Shown: positions 1 through 7,622, counted from the stretch's first letter. The stretch: DNA of 12,269 nucleotides from Actinomyces sp. (GCA_012837655.1 DUQT01000240.1:1-12269), one strand, 5' to 3'. A program made the numbers and translations. The notes: generated by a model from the sequence alone, not told the origin.

Positions 1-660
1 CTTCAGTGGGAAGGTGCGGGTGCGGGTTAGGAGTTCGCGCAGGGGCGATTCCCTAAAGACTGAGCGAACCTGGGAGGACAGGCCGGCGGAAAGCCTGCGC
101 TGCGGTGAAGAGTCCTGGTCGCGCAGGAGTTTCGCGGCCTCGAGCAGGATTTCTTGGTTCTTCTTGGACGGAGCCTTCTGTTTGCGTGAACCCTTTGGAC
201 GCGGACGTCCTTCAGCAGCGCGTTCCATGAGGAGCGCGCCCTCTTCAAGCATGAGTTCAACGTCAGTGTCAGCCGCGATCTTGATCGCGGCGTCGTGGCT
301 CCAGGAAGCGTAGGGATCAGACCAGGTTTCGATGCGAAACTTCCACGCACCCGGGCGGTCCGGCATGAGCCAGGCTTCGTAGCGGTCAAGCCCCGGAGCA
401 ATGTCAACCATCTTGGCGCGCATGTGCTCCTTGCCATCCGGGTCGATTAGTACCGCTTCAGCGCCGAGCGCGTCATGGCCTTCGCGGAAAACAGTTGCTC
501 GGACGGGGAATGATTCCCCTTCAGTGGCCTTGGCTGGCCACGTTCCCTGCTCAATTACGGGGAAAACCTCGGTTGCAGGAATACGAGTAATCCGAGCACG
601 GGGTGGAACTAGATTCTTCGTCCGTGCCGGAGCCGGTTGGCTGGCCTTTGCTTTCGCCAT
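1..660 (-). CDS. glgE: Alpha-1,4-glucan:maltose-1-phosphate maltosyltransferase GlgE, N-terminal part (cut by window edge)
   Basis: GlgE transfers maltose from alpha-maltose-1-phosphate to the non-reducing end of an alpha-1,4-glucan and releases phosphate; it acts in the cytoplasm in the trehalose-to-glucan route of actinobacteria. The visible 220 residues match the beta-sandwich N/S domain (formerly DUF3416): 'RITRIPATEVFPVIEQG' (about 23-39), then 'FPVRATVFREGHDA' (about 51-64), then 'WSDPYASWSHDAAIKI' (about 113-128) and 'VELMLEEGALLMERAA'. The GH13 catalytic barrel is beyond the left edge, so no active-site residue can be checked. The ATG at 660-658 is preceded by a good ribosome-binding site, AAGGAGT, 8 bases upstream. 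The first 20 residues are Ala/Lys-rich and probably disordered. The gene lies 111 bases behind trpS with no evident terminator between, so it may be read from the glgX-trpS transcript as well as its own promoter. Family identity is confident from the conserved N-domain pattern. Confidence 0.88.
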   Translation of the reverse strand, partial: MAKAKASQPAPARTKNLVPPRARITRIPATEVFPVIEQGTWPAKATEGESFPVRATVFREGHDALGAEAVLIDPDGKEHMRAKMVDIAPGLDRYEAWLMPDRPGAWKFRIETWSDPYASWSHDAAIKIAADTDVELMLEEGALLMERAAEGRPRPKGSRKQKAPSKKNQEILLEAAKLLRDQDSSPQRRLSAGLSSQVRSVFRESPLRELLTRTRTFPLK

Positions 661-663
661 TGG

Positions 664-684
664 TCAAGACTCCTTAGTGCTTGA
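664..684 (-). promoter_or_regulatory. Ribosome-binding site of glgE inside a small hairpin loop
   Basis: The Shine-Dalgarno sequence AAGGAGT (675-669) sits in the 11-base interval between TCAAG and CTTGA, a perfect 5-bp inverted repeat. The stem is too short to predict regulation. The RBS itself is clear and decides the glgE start at 660. Confidence 0.5.
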
Positions 685-714
685 TATCTGGTGAATCTCT
701 ACTTCAACCCTAAA

Positions 715-722
715 ATTATCTA
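715..722 (-). promoter_or_regulatory. Possible -10 element for glgE
   Basis: Read on the minus strand, TAGATAAT lies about 55 bases upstream of the glgE start, in the AT-rich gap after trpS. I see no good -35 at 16-18 bases, so this is only a candidate; glgE could instead depend on read-through from trpS. Confidence 0.3.
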
Positions 723-771
723 CGCCTTATTTCGCGCTATCCCAGTAACATCTCAAGGATTTGCAATTTTC

Positions 772-1887
772 CTAGACGTAGTCCATGTGCATTGCCTTGA
801 TGACGTCGGCAAGCGTTTCGTTTGCTACTTCGTTTGCGCGCTCGTTGCCTTCACGCAGGATTTGAATCAGGTAGTCCTCGTTCTTCTCCAGCTCTGCGCG
901 ACGCGCACGAATAGGCGCAAGCATCGTATTCAGGTCTTCAGTGACGCGGGCCTTCAGTGCGCCGCCACCACCGTCGCCAATCTCGTCAGCGATGACCTCG
1001 GGAGCTACTCCACTAGCCATTGATGCCATCAACAGCAGGTTCGACACCTCTGGGCGATTGACCGGATCGTAGGTGATGACCCTGTCCGCATCCGTCTTAG
1101 CCTTCTTGAGTCGCTTCGCGGTTTCGTCTGCAGACATGCGAAGCTCAATCGTGTTGCCACGCGACTTCGACATTTTTTCACCGTCGAGGCCGAGCACGTG
1201 CGCGGCCTCAGAAAGCAGCGCTTCGGGACGCCTGAACACCGGACGGTCGGGGTCTACTCGGCCGTAGCGCTTGTCAAAGCGAGTGGCGATCAGGCGGGCC
1301 TGCTCCAGGTGCGGGAGCTGATCTTGCCCAACCGGAACCAGGTTCGCCCTACAAAATAGAATGTCTGCTGCCTGGTGGACGGGGTAGGTAAGTAGTAGGC
1401 CGGACATTGCGCGGCCATCGGTTGCTTCCAGTTCAGCCTTCACAGTCGGGTTGCGGTGAAGCTCGGCCTCGGTAACCAGGGACAGGAACGGAAGCATCAG
1501 CTGGTTCAAAGCCGGAACCGCGGAGTGCGTGAAAATAGTTGCCTTCTGCGGATCCATGCCCACAGCCAAGTAATCCGTCAAGAGCGAAAGAACGCGCTCA
1601 CGAAGCGGGCCAACACCATCGCGGTCGGTAATCACCTGGTAGTCAGCGATAAGCTGCCAGGTTTCAACGCCGCGCTTCTGAAGCTCTACCCGGTTCTTGA
1701 TAGTTCCGAAGTAGTGCCCCAGGTGCAGGTGTCCAGTCGGCCTGTCGCCAGTCAGAATCCTGAACCGCGAGGGGTCCTTGTCAATCTCTCTTTCGATCTC
1801 GGCAGACCGGGCTTGCGTGCGCGCAAGGGAAGCCGAATCAGTACTCTTACTCAGGGTTTCTTCAGCAGTATTACTCACGCGCGCCAT
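772..1887 (-). CDS. trpS: Tryptophanyl-tRNA synthetase
   Basis: Class I aminoacyl-tRNA synthetase that charges tRNA-Trp with tryptophan using ATP in the cytosol. The 371-residue product shows 'ILTGDRPTGHLHLGHY' at about 44-59, with the HIGH-type signature HLGH at 55-58, and KMSKS at 238-242 for ATP binding; 'PVGQDQLPHLEQAR' (about 185-198) is a conserved TrpRS block. Most bacterial TrpRS are 330-340 residues; the excess here is an approximately 42-residue charged N-terminal extension before the Rossmann core. The extension contains no better in-frame ATG/GTG/TTG start, so the ATG at 1887-1885 is kept although its ribosome-binding site is weak. It begins 9 bases after the glgX stop, so translation is probably coupled. 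The 'GDRPTGxLHLGHY' form differs from the 'GIQPTGxxHLGNY' form of the B. subtilis/E. coli type and recalls the auxiliary TrpRS lineage seen in some bacteria. Whether this is the only TrpRS in the genome cannot be told. Confidence 0.95.
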   Translation of the reverse strand: MARVSNTAEETLSKSTDSASLARTQARSAEIEREIDKDPSRFRILTGDRPTGHLHLGHYFGTIKNRVELQKRGVETWQLIADYQVITDRDGVGPLRERVLSLLTDYLAVGMDPQKATIFTHSAVPALNQLMLPFLSLVTEAELHRNPTVKAELEATDGRAMSGLLLTYPVHQAADILFCRANLVPVGQDQLPHLEQARLIATRFDKRYGRVDPDRPVFRRPEALLSEAAHVLGLDGEKMSKSRGNTIELRMSADETAKRLKKAKTDADRVITYDPVNRPEVSNLLLMASMASGVAPEVIADEIGDGGGGALKARVTEDLNTMLAPIRARRAELEKNEDYLIQILREGNERANEVANETLADVIKAMHMDYV

Positions 1888-1896
1888 CTTATCGCA

Positions 1897-4185
1897 CTAC
1901 TCGGTCAGGTAAATCTGCAGTGACTGCGGCTCGATATGAATCGTCGATCCCGGGTCCACCGAGTCACAGTAGCTGTGATCAGAAGCGTTCGACACAGCAC
2001 CGCCCTCGTTGGGATTTGTCCATGAGGAATCGAAAACTAGCCGGTATTTGCGGCCGCGCCCCTCGGTTAATTTCACGGAAGCGGAGTTCAGCGTTCCGTT
2101 AAACACTGCGAGCAGGTCGACGTCGTCGTAGCGGAATCCGGATCGTAGCGCCTGCAGCGTGCGGTGCTGAACGTCGTTCCAGTTTTCCGGCTTCATCTTC
2201 GTGCTCGTGGCGGTGTACCAAGAAAGGTCGCAGATCTCGTCGCCGGGATAGACCATGCCGGTTGCGAAGTATTCCGGGCGGAATACCGGGTGCTTCTTGC
2301 GTAGCGCCAGCAGGTATCGCACCGTGTCAAACATGTCGTGCTGCCACGAGTCCATATCCCAGTTAACCCACGAAATCGGGTTGTCCTGACAGTACGCATT
2401 GTTATTTCCGTACTGGGTGCGACCGATCTCGTCACCAGCCGTCAGCATCGGAGTTCCCACCGACATCAGCAGCGTGGCCATCAAGTTACGCATTGAACGC
2501 TCGCGGGCGTAGAACACCGAATCCAACATTCCCGAGGGCGTAGTTGAGTCATCCGTGGCCCTACGCGGAAGGCGTTTCATGTGACCCTCGATGCCGTGGT
2601 TCCATGACAGGTTCTGTGACGTGCCGTCGCGGTTGCCCTCGAGGTTGTCGAAGTTGTTTTTATGGTTGTACGCCGTCAGGTCAGCCAGGGTGAAACCGTC
2701 GTGGGCGGTGATGAAGTTGATTGAAGACCGCGCCGGACGGTTGTGTCCGATAGTGGAGGCAAACATGTCTGCGGAACCGGAAATCCTGGTTGCAATATCT
2801 TGCGGGCCGGGCGATGGGCGTCCTGCTTCCAGGTTTGCAATGTCGGCAAGCCAGAAGGATCGGATGGTGTCGCGGTAGCGGTCATTCCACTCCGACCAGG
2901 GCAGTGGGAAGTTCCCGGTCTGCCAGCCGCCTGGGCCAATATCCCAGGGCTCCGCGATTATTTTTTGCTTCGACAAAATAGGGTCTGCTGCCAATGCGAC
3001 CAGGAACGGGTGGCGCGGAGTAAAACCAGTTGCGAAGCGGCCCAGGGTAGTGGCCAGGTCGAAACGGAATCCGTCTACACCTATTTCTTCAGACCAGTAG
3101 CGAAGCGAATCTAGAGTCATCTGAACGACGCGAGCTTCATCAAAGTTGACCGTGTTGCCGCATCCGGTGTCGTCAATCATGTGGACGGGGCGGTGTGCGG
3201 TGTGGCGGTAGTACATGTTTTGGCCAAACCCGCGCCAGGAAATCATCTGACCGGGGGAGCCGCCCTCACAGGTGTGGTTGTAGACCACGTCGAGGATAAC
3301 TTCGATGCCGTGTTCGTGCAGGATCGAAACCATGCCGCGAACCTCGTCTAGCACGGCTTGCGCACCCAGCTGCTGTGCGTGCTTGGTCGCGTACGAAGGT
3401 TCCGGGCTAAAGAATGACAGGGTCGAGTAGCCCCAGTAGTTCGTCAGGCGCTTCTCGGTAAGGAACGGTTCGGGCCACTTCGCGTGGATCGGCAGGAGCT
3501 CAACCGCGGTGACACCCAATGCCTTCAGATGCGAGATAGCCGCCGGATGTGCAAGACCCGCGTAAGTGCCCCTAAGTTCAGCGGGCACGCCCTCCATTTG
3601 CTTTGTGAAGCCCTTGACATGAAGTTCGTAAATAACGGTTTCGTTCCATGGCGTGCGGGGCTGCTCAACAACACCGAACTCGGAGGTCTCCACTACAACG
3701 CTACGCGCAGTGTATGGGGCGGAATCAATCGTTGACTGAATGAAAGGAGTCTCGGTCGGGTCCAGGTTCTCATCGACCTCGTGCCCGTGGATGGCGGCGC
3801 TCAGTAGTACGTCGCCTTCAACGCCCTTGCCGTAGGGGTCCAGAAGCAGTTTGAAAGGGTTGAAGCTCTGCGCGCCCTCGGGATCCCACGGACCATTGAC
3901 GCGATACCCGTAAACTGTGCCCGCCGTCGCGCCCGACAGGTGCGCGGACCAGATTCCGCCCTCGTGCTTATTCATCTGGTAGCGGTATTCGACCGCGTCG
4001 CGGCTGGAGCCGTCAAAAATACAGAGCTCCACCCCGTAGGCGCCCGGTGCGGCTACAGCGAAGTCAACTCCGCCCTCGACAATATTGGCCCCAAGGGTCG
4101 CTGGCTGAACTGTTGCAGGTGGCAACGTTTTGGTTGCTCTTTGCCAGAGTTTCAAAGGAACTTCCTGCGTCGCTTTTTCAGCCAT
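1897..4185 (-). CDS. glgX: Glycogen debranching enzyme GlgX (GH13 isoamylase type)
   Basis: Hydrolyses alpha-1,6 branch links of glycogen/limit dextrin in the cytosol. The 762-residue product has an N-terminal CBM48-like domain (about 25-130, 'GVDFAVAAPGAYGVELCIFD' onward), a GH13 barrel and a C-terminal beta domain. All four GH13 regions are present: I DVVYNHT (299-305), II GFRFDLATT (372-380, nucleophile Asp376), III IAEPWD (410-415, acid/base Glu412) and IV FITAHDG (491-497, Asp496). 'GDEIGRTQYGNNNAYCQDN' (584-602) is typical of GlgX/isoamylase-type debranching enzymes. Length is normal or slightly long (E. coli GlgX about 657; actinobacterial forms about 700-750); the first 25-30 residues are an extra N-terminal segment. 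The ATG at 4185-4183 has only a weak GGTGA upstream. It is the first gene of the minus-strand unit glgX-trpS(-glgE) and diverges from etfB. With GlgE two genes away, the region suggests storage or capsular alpha-glucan turnover. Confidence 0.95.
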   Translation of the reverse strand: MAEKATQEVPLKLWQRATKTLPPATVQPATLGANIVEGGVDFAVAAPGAYGVELCIFDGSSRDAVEYRYQMNKHEGGIWSAHLSGATAGTVYGYRVNGPWDPEGAQSFNPFKLLLDPYGKGVEGDVLLSAAIHGHEVDENLDPTETPFIQSTIDSAPYTARSVVVETSEFGVVEQPRTPWNETVIYELHVKGFTKQMEGVPAELRGTYAGLAHPAAISHLKALGVTAVELLPIHAKWPEPFLTEKRLTNYWGYSTLSFFSPEPSYATKHAQQLGAQAVLDEVRGMVSILHEHGIEVILDVVYNHTCEGGSPGQMISWRGFGQNMYYRHTAHRPVHMIDDTGCGNTVNFDEARVVQMTLDSLRYWSEEIGVDGFRFDLATTLGRFATGFTPRHPFLVALAADPILSKQKIIAEPWDIGPGGWQTGNFPLPWSEWNDRYRDTIRSFWLADIANLEAGRPSPGPQDIATRISGSADMFASTIGHNRPARSSINFITAHDGFTLADLTAYNHKNNFDNLEGNRDGTSQNLSWNHGIEGHMKRLPRRATDDSTTPSGMLDSVFYARERSMRNLMATLLMSVGTPMLTAGDEIGRTQYGNNNAYCQDNPISWVNWDMDSWQHDMFDTVRYLLALRKKHPVFRPEYFATGMVYPGDEICDLSWYTATSTKMKPENWNDVQHRTLQALRSGFRYDDVDLLAVFNGTLNSASVKLTEGRGRKYRLVFDSSWTNPNEGGAVSNASDHSYCDSVDPGSTIHIEPQSLQIYLTE

Positions 4186-4233
4186 GAAACTAAATCACCG
4201 TTTCATTCTGTATGGGCCTTTTGGGCCATTTGA

Positions 4234-4251
4234 AAAGCCTTGTGAGGCTTT
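4234..4251. repeat. 7-bp inverted repeat in the glgX leader
   Basis: AAAGCCT, loop TGTG, AGGCTTT: a perfect inverted repeat in the glgX-etfB spacer. In the glgX direction the 3' arm ends in TTTT, so it resembles a weak intrinsic terminator or attenuator stem. A second, imperfect inverted repeat (ATGGGCC..GGGCCAT, 4212-4229) lies between it and glgX. Function is unknown. Confidence 0.45.
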
Positions 4252-4267
4252 ATGGTAATCGTCAAAA

Positions 4268-4273
4268 ACTATA
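4268..4273 (-). promoter_or_regulatory. Candidate -10 element for glgX
   Basis: TATAGT on the minus strand, 83 bases upstream of the glgX ATG. The hexamer 17 bases upstream (ACACTG) is a poor -35, so the call rests on the -10 and on its placement in the divergent spacer. A start of transcription near 4261 would put both leader hairpins (4212-4251) into the glgX 5' UTR. Confidence 0.35.
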
Positions 4274-4385
4274 CCTGAGGAATGCAAAAACAGTGTTATC
4301 AAGCCTGAGCCATGCCTTGTTAACGTAGATCACAACAGCATTTTGAATACGGCAATATGCCCAAAATTGTGGCACTGTAGAAGGT

Positions 4386-5177
4386 ATGAGAGTTTTTGTC
4401 AGCATTAAGCATGTGCCGGATGTCATGTCCGAACGTCGTATTGAGAACGGGCGGCTCGTCCGCGGTGAAGACGACACCCTAAACGAGTTGGACGAGAACG
4501 CAATCGAAGCTGCTGTGCAGGCCGTTGAAGATCACGGTGGCGAAGTCATTGCCGTGACCATGGGGCCCGAGGGCGCGGAGGATTCCGCGATGCTCGCCCT
4601 GCAGAAGGGAGCCGACCGCGCGATTGTCGTAACCGATGACCGCCTGGCAGGTTCCGACGTTGTGGGCACCGCGCAAGTATTGACTGCTGTTGCGCGAAAA
4701 CTGGCTGAAGAAGAACCGATTGACCTAATCATCACAGGAATGGCGAGCCTGGACGGCATGACCTCCATGGTTCCCGCCGCCATCGCGGCCGATCTGCAGT
4801 GGCCGTACCTTTCGCTCGCGTCAGAAATTCAGATTGACGAGGACGCAGTTGAGGTCTTCCGTTCCGCTGACGGGTTTGACGACCGCCTGCGTGCAGGCCT
4901 GCCGGCAGTTGTGTCGGTTACTGACCAGGTGAATGAGCCGCGCTTCCCGAACTTTAAGGACATGCGCGCTGCCCGCAAGAAGCCGTTGGACGTGTGGTCG
5001 CTGGATGATTTGGCAGACGTGGTTGACGTCTCCAATATGGCGATCGGTAAGCATGGCGCTGGAACGATGGTCCTTTCCGCGGATGAGGAGCCGGAGCGCT
5101 CCGCCGGCCAGGTCATTCAAGACGCCGGCGAGGGTGGCAAGAAGCTCGCGGAATACATTGCGGAGGTGCTGAAGTAA
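4386..5177 (+). CDS. etfB: Electron transfer flavoprotein, beta subunit
   Basis: The beta subunit of the heterodimeric ETF carries AMP (or a second FAD in bifurcating forms) and passes electrons from acyl-CoA-type dehydrogenases to a quinone reductase. The 263 residues have the usual length. The start 'MRVFVSIKHVPD' matches the family N-terminus, which fixes the ATG. 'TGMASLDGMTSMVP' (about 117-130) is the nucleotide-binding loop, and the beta-subunit signature 'NEPRFPNFKDMRAARKKP' (about 179-196) is clear. The purine-rich stretch AGAAGG ends one base before the ATG, too close for a standard ribosome-binding site, so translation initiation here is unusual. The gene overlaps etfA by one base (TAATG) and is the first gene of the operon etfB-etfA-mnmA. 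Confidence 0.95.
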   Translation: MRVFVSIKHVPDVMSERRIENGRLVRGEDDTLNELDENAIEAAVQAVEDHGGEVIAVTMGPEGAEDSAMLALQKGADRAIVVTDDRLAGSDVVGTAQVLTAVARKLAEEEPIDLIITGMASLDGMTSMVPAAIAADLQWPYLSLASEIQIDEDAVEVFRSADGFDDRLRAGLPAVVSVTDQVNEPRFPNFKDMRAARKKPLDVWSLDDLADVVDVSNMAIGKHGAGTMVLSADEEPERSAGQVIQDAGEGGKKLAEYIAEVLK

Positions 5178-6169
5178 TGGAAAAGTTGGATGCTCCGATT
5201 CTGGTTGTAACTGACCACACGGGAAATCTTGGGGATGGTTTTGTCCTCACTTCGCCGTCGAAGCAACTGTTGACGCTTGCAGGTCAGCTAACTAATGGGC
5301 GGATCGATGCGATTGCTTTGAACCCGCAGCCGCAGGTCGAGGAACTCGCCAAGTACGGCGTGTCCCGCGTCTTCACTCCTGACTTGACGCGCATGTCCCC
5401 GCGCGTTGGAGCCGTCGTTGCGGAAGCCGCGTACGTTGCCGCGCAGCACGATGACACTTACGCCGCAATATTGGTTGTTTCCAATTATCGAGGCCGTGAG
5501 GTCGCAGCTGGGCTTGCCGTTCGACTTGGATCTGGCGCAGTCGTTGATGTAACTGCATGTCGAGTAATTGACGGCGAGATCGAAGCTAAGAAGTCTGTTC
5601 TAGCTGGTTCCTGGACCACGGTATTCACGGTTACTCGCGGAACTCCTGTGATCGCTTTGCGTCCGTCCTCTGTTGATGCTGTTGAGGTGGATGAGCCGAG
5701 CAAACCCGAAGTCATCGCAATGGACGTCGATTATTCCGCGGCAGCACGCGGTGTTGAAGTGGTTGCGTCGACCGAGCAGTCGGGTTCTGGTCGAGTTGCG
5801 CTCACTGAAGCTCCGGTGGTCGTGTGTGGTGGCCGCGGAGTTGATGGTGACTTTACTGCTGCTGAAGAATTGGCCGACCGCCTGGGCGGAGCCGTTGGAT
5901 CAACTCGCGTTGCCGCTGATGAAGGCTGGATCGACCGCAGCACGCAGATCGGTCAGACGGGTGTGAGTGTCGCCCCAAACCTCTATGTTGGCTTGGGCGT
6001 TTCAGGCGCTATTCACCATGTCTGCGGTATACAGGCTTCCCGCCACATCGTTGCTGTGTGTGACGATCCGGATGCTCCGATCTTTGACATCGCAGATTTT
6101 GGCGTGGTTGGTGACGTCAATGAGGTGATTCCACAGGCCCTTGAGGCACTGGCAGAAAAGGGATTCTAA
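5177..6169 (+). CDS. etfA: Electron transfer flavoprotein, alpha subunit
   Basis: The FAD-binding partner of EtfB. In the 330-residue product the variable N-terminal domain is followed by the conserved FAD domain: 'GGAVGSTRVAADEGW' (237-251), 'QIGQTG' (257-262), 'NLYVGLGVSGAIHHVCGIQ' (268-286), then 'DAPIFDIADFGVVGDV' (299-314), which are the residues that cradle FAD in ETF alpha. The length is normal (about 310-330). Translation starts at the ATG overlapping the etfB stop, so the two subunits are translationally coupled, as expected for a 1:1 complex. The dehydrogenases that would feed it and the ETF-quinone reductase are not in this window. The stop is only four bases before mnmA. Confidence 0.95.
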   Translation: MEKLDAPILVVTDHTGNLGDGFVLTSPSKQLLTLAGQLTNGRIDAIALNPQPQVEELAKYGVSRVFTPDLTRMSPRVGAVVAEAAYVAAQHDDTYAAILVVSNYRGREVAAGLAVRLGSGAVVDVTACRVIDGEIEAKKSVLAGSWTTVFTVTRGTPVIALRPSSVDAVEVDEPSKPEVIAMDVDYSAAARGVEVVASTEQSGSGRVALTEAPVVVCGGRGVDGDFTAAEELADRLGGAVGSTRVAADEGWIDRSTQIGQTGVSVAPNLYVGLGVSGAIHHVCGIQASRHIVAVCDDPDAPIFDIADFGVVGDVNEVIPQALEALAEKGF

Positions 6170-6173
6170 ACGT

Positions 6174-7373
6174 ATGAAGGTTCTTGCAGCACTTTCCGGT
6201 GGAGTTGACTCCGCTGTTGCAGCTGCTCGCGCAGTTGAAGCTGGCTACGACGTAACGGCTGTCCACATGGCCCTAAAGACTGAGGGCGAGGCTTGTGGAA
6301 GCACCAGGGGTTGTTCAAACCCGCAGGATAAGGCGGATGCCGCGGCAGCTTGTGAAAAGCTTGGTATCCCGTTCCACGTGTGGGACCTGGCTGATGAGTT
6401 TGAAGAAAACGTCATCTCAGACTTCGTTGAACAGTACCGCCAGGGACGCACTCCTAATCCGTGCGTGCGTTGCAACGAGTTCGTCAAGTTCCGTGAACTC
6501 ACTGAGCGTGCACGCGAACTCGGGTTCGACGCCGTGGTTACTGGACACTACGCGCGCGTGGAGAAGGTCGGCGACCGCTACCATCTGTTGCGCGCACGCG
6601 ACCTAGCGAAGGATCAGTCCTACGTGCTTGCAGTGATGGGGGAGGAAGAACTATCCCGCGTAATCCTGCCGCTTGGTGACATGCCGTCAAAGGCGGCTGT
6701 GCGTGCTGAAGCGGAGGAGCGCGGCCTGGGTGTTTCCAATAAGCCGGACTCCTTTGACATCTGCTTCATTCCCGATGGTGACACGCAGGGATTCCTACGC
6801 AAGCGCCTGGGAGAATCTTCGGGCGACATCGTGGACACCGACGGTAATGTGCTGGGCTCGCACAGGGGTCACTTTGAATACACGGTTGGCCAGCGCAAGG
6901 GCCTGGGCATTGAACGTCCAGCAAGCGATGGCCGCCCTCGTTATGTATTGGAAACGCGACCTTCCGAAAACGTTGTTGTGGTTGGGCCCGCGGAGCTGTT
7001 GAGCGTTGACGTTGTAAACACGCAGGACCTGGTGTGGGATGCCGGCGACGACATGGGCGATGTTCGCACTGTTGAGGCGAAGCCGTTCGGCACGGATGAC
7101 GACGAGTGCCTGTACGCACAGATGCGCGCTCACGGGCGTCCCGTTCCCGTGAAGAAGCTTGAGCGCTTCGAGGACGGTCTGCGCGTAACCCTGGCTGAAC
7201 GCGTGCGCGGCATTGCTCCCGGACAGACCCTGGTTCTGTACCGCGGCAACCGAGTCATCGCCCAGTCGGTGATTGACTCCACGAACCGCACGAATGTCGT
7301 GAACAGTTCGGCAACATCGCCCTCGAAAATCGAACGAACGCGCGTAGGCGAGGACGCGGTGGCGCACGCCTAA
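6174..7373 (+). CDS. mnmA: tRNA-specific 2-thiouridylase MnmA
   Basis: Activates U34 of tRNA-Lys(UUU), tRNA-Glu and tRNA-Gln with ATP and inserts sulfur to give s2U34. In the 399-residue product (from ATG 6174) the PP-loop SGGVDS is at 8-13, the catalytic cysteine at 97 in 'GRTPNPCVRCNEFVKF' and the second cysteine at 197 in 'DSFDICFIPDGD'; 'YTVGQRKGLGI' (236-246) is also conserved. The start was chosen because 'MKVLAALSGGVDS' is the family N-terminus and AAGGGA lies 10 bases upstream; an in-frame ATG at 6141 would overlap etfA by 29 bases. After residue about 365 there is a polar, probably unstructured tail of some 35 residues that E. coli MnmA (368 residues) lacks. It follows etfA by four bases. 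In many actinobacteria a cysteine desulfurase gene sits between etfA and mnmA; it is absent here, so the sulfur donor must be encoded elsewhere. Confidence 0.95.
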   Translation: MKVLAALSGGVDSAVAAARAVEAGYDVTAVHMALKTEGEACGSTRGCSNPQDKADAAAACEKLGIPFHVWDLADEFEENVISDFVEQYRQGRTPNPCVRCNEFVKFRELTERARELGFDAVVTGHYARVEKVGDRYHLLRARDLAKDQSYVLAVMGEEELSRVILPLGDMPSKAAVRAEAEERGLGVSNKPDSFDICFIPDGDTQGFLRKRLGESSGDIVDTDGNVLGSHRGHFEYTVGQRKGLGIERPASDGRPRYVLETRPSENVVVVGPAELLSVDVVNTQDLVWDAGDDMGDVRTVEAKPFGTDDDECLYAQMRAHGRPVPVKKLERFEDGLRVTLAERVRGIAPGQTLVLYRGNRVIAQSVIDSTNRTNVVNSSATSPSKIERTRVGEDAVAHA

Positions 7374-7493
7374 CGCACGTCTGGGAACGGTGTGCACGCT
7401 GGGCGGTCGCGCATACCTAGCGCATGGACGCCGCGCGTATTGCGGGACTGCTTTGCGTCACTGCGAAACGGGGCGTATCTCACTGTTTTGGAA

Positions 7494-7524
7494 TTGACGT
7501 CTGGCCAAACTGTTTAGCTATACT
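7494..7524 (+). promoter_or_regulatory. Promoter of tRNA-Leu
   Basis: TTGACG (7494-7499) and TATACT (7519-7524) with a 19-base spacer, slightly long but both boxes are close to consensus. Transcription would start about 7531, only a few bases before the mature tRNA 5' end at 7535. The 161-base gap from mnmA to the tRNA otherwise shows nothing I can support. Confidence 0.6.
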
Positions 7525-7534
7525 TCTATTTGTT

Positions 7535-7616
7535 GCCCGAGTGGCGGAATTGGCAGACGCGCCAGATTTAGGTTCTGGTGTCTTCGGACGTGGGGGTTCA
7601 AGTCCCTTCTCGGGCA
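7535..7616 (+). tRNA. tRNA-Leu(UAG)
   Basis: Full class II tRNA of 82 nt. Acceptor GCCCGAG (7535-7541) pairs with CTCGGGC (7609-7615), with discriminator A at 7616. The anticodon stem CCAGA/TCTGG encloses loop TTTAGGT with anticodon TAG (7569-7571), reading CUA, and G37. A long variable arm with a TTCG loop (about 7580-7590) is typical of tRNA-Leu. The T arm GGGGG-TTCAAGT-CCCTT contains two G-U pairs. The 3' CCA is not encoded. It stands alone, with its own promoter and terminator. Confidence 0.97.
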
Positions 7617-7622
7617 CGATTA

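Noticed and set aside
27..437. 136-codon minus-strand ORF at the left edge
   Set aside because: It is in another frame of the same strand as glgE, whose frame matches the conserved GlgE N-domain from 660 to the window edge.
1456..1923. 155-codon plus-strand ORF opposite trpS
   Set aside because: Antisense to conserved TrpRS sequence; no family resemblance and no ribosome-binding site of note.
2743..3114. 123-codon plus-strand ORF inside glgX
   Set aside because: Antisense shadow of the well-supported glgX, with cysteine/arginine-rich non-protein-like composition.
4318..4336. CRP/GlxR-like site TGTTA-N7-TCACA in the glgX-etfB spacer
   Set aside because: The spacing between half-sites is seven rather than six and one half-site is degenerate, so it does not fit TGTGA-N6-TCACA.
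6795..7397. 200-codon minus-strand ORF
   Set aside because: It is antisense to mnmA, has no recognisable domain, and its composition is explained by the shadow of a high-GC coding frame.
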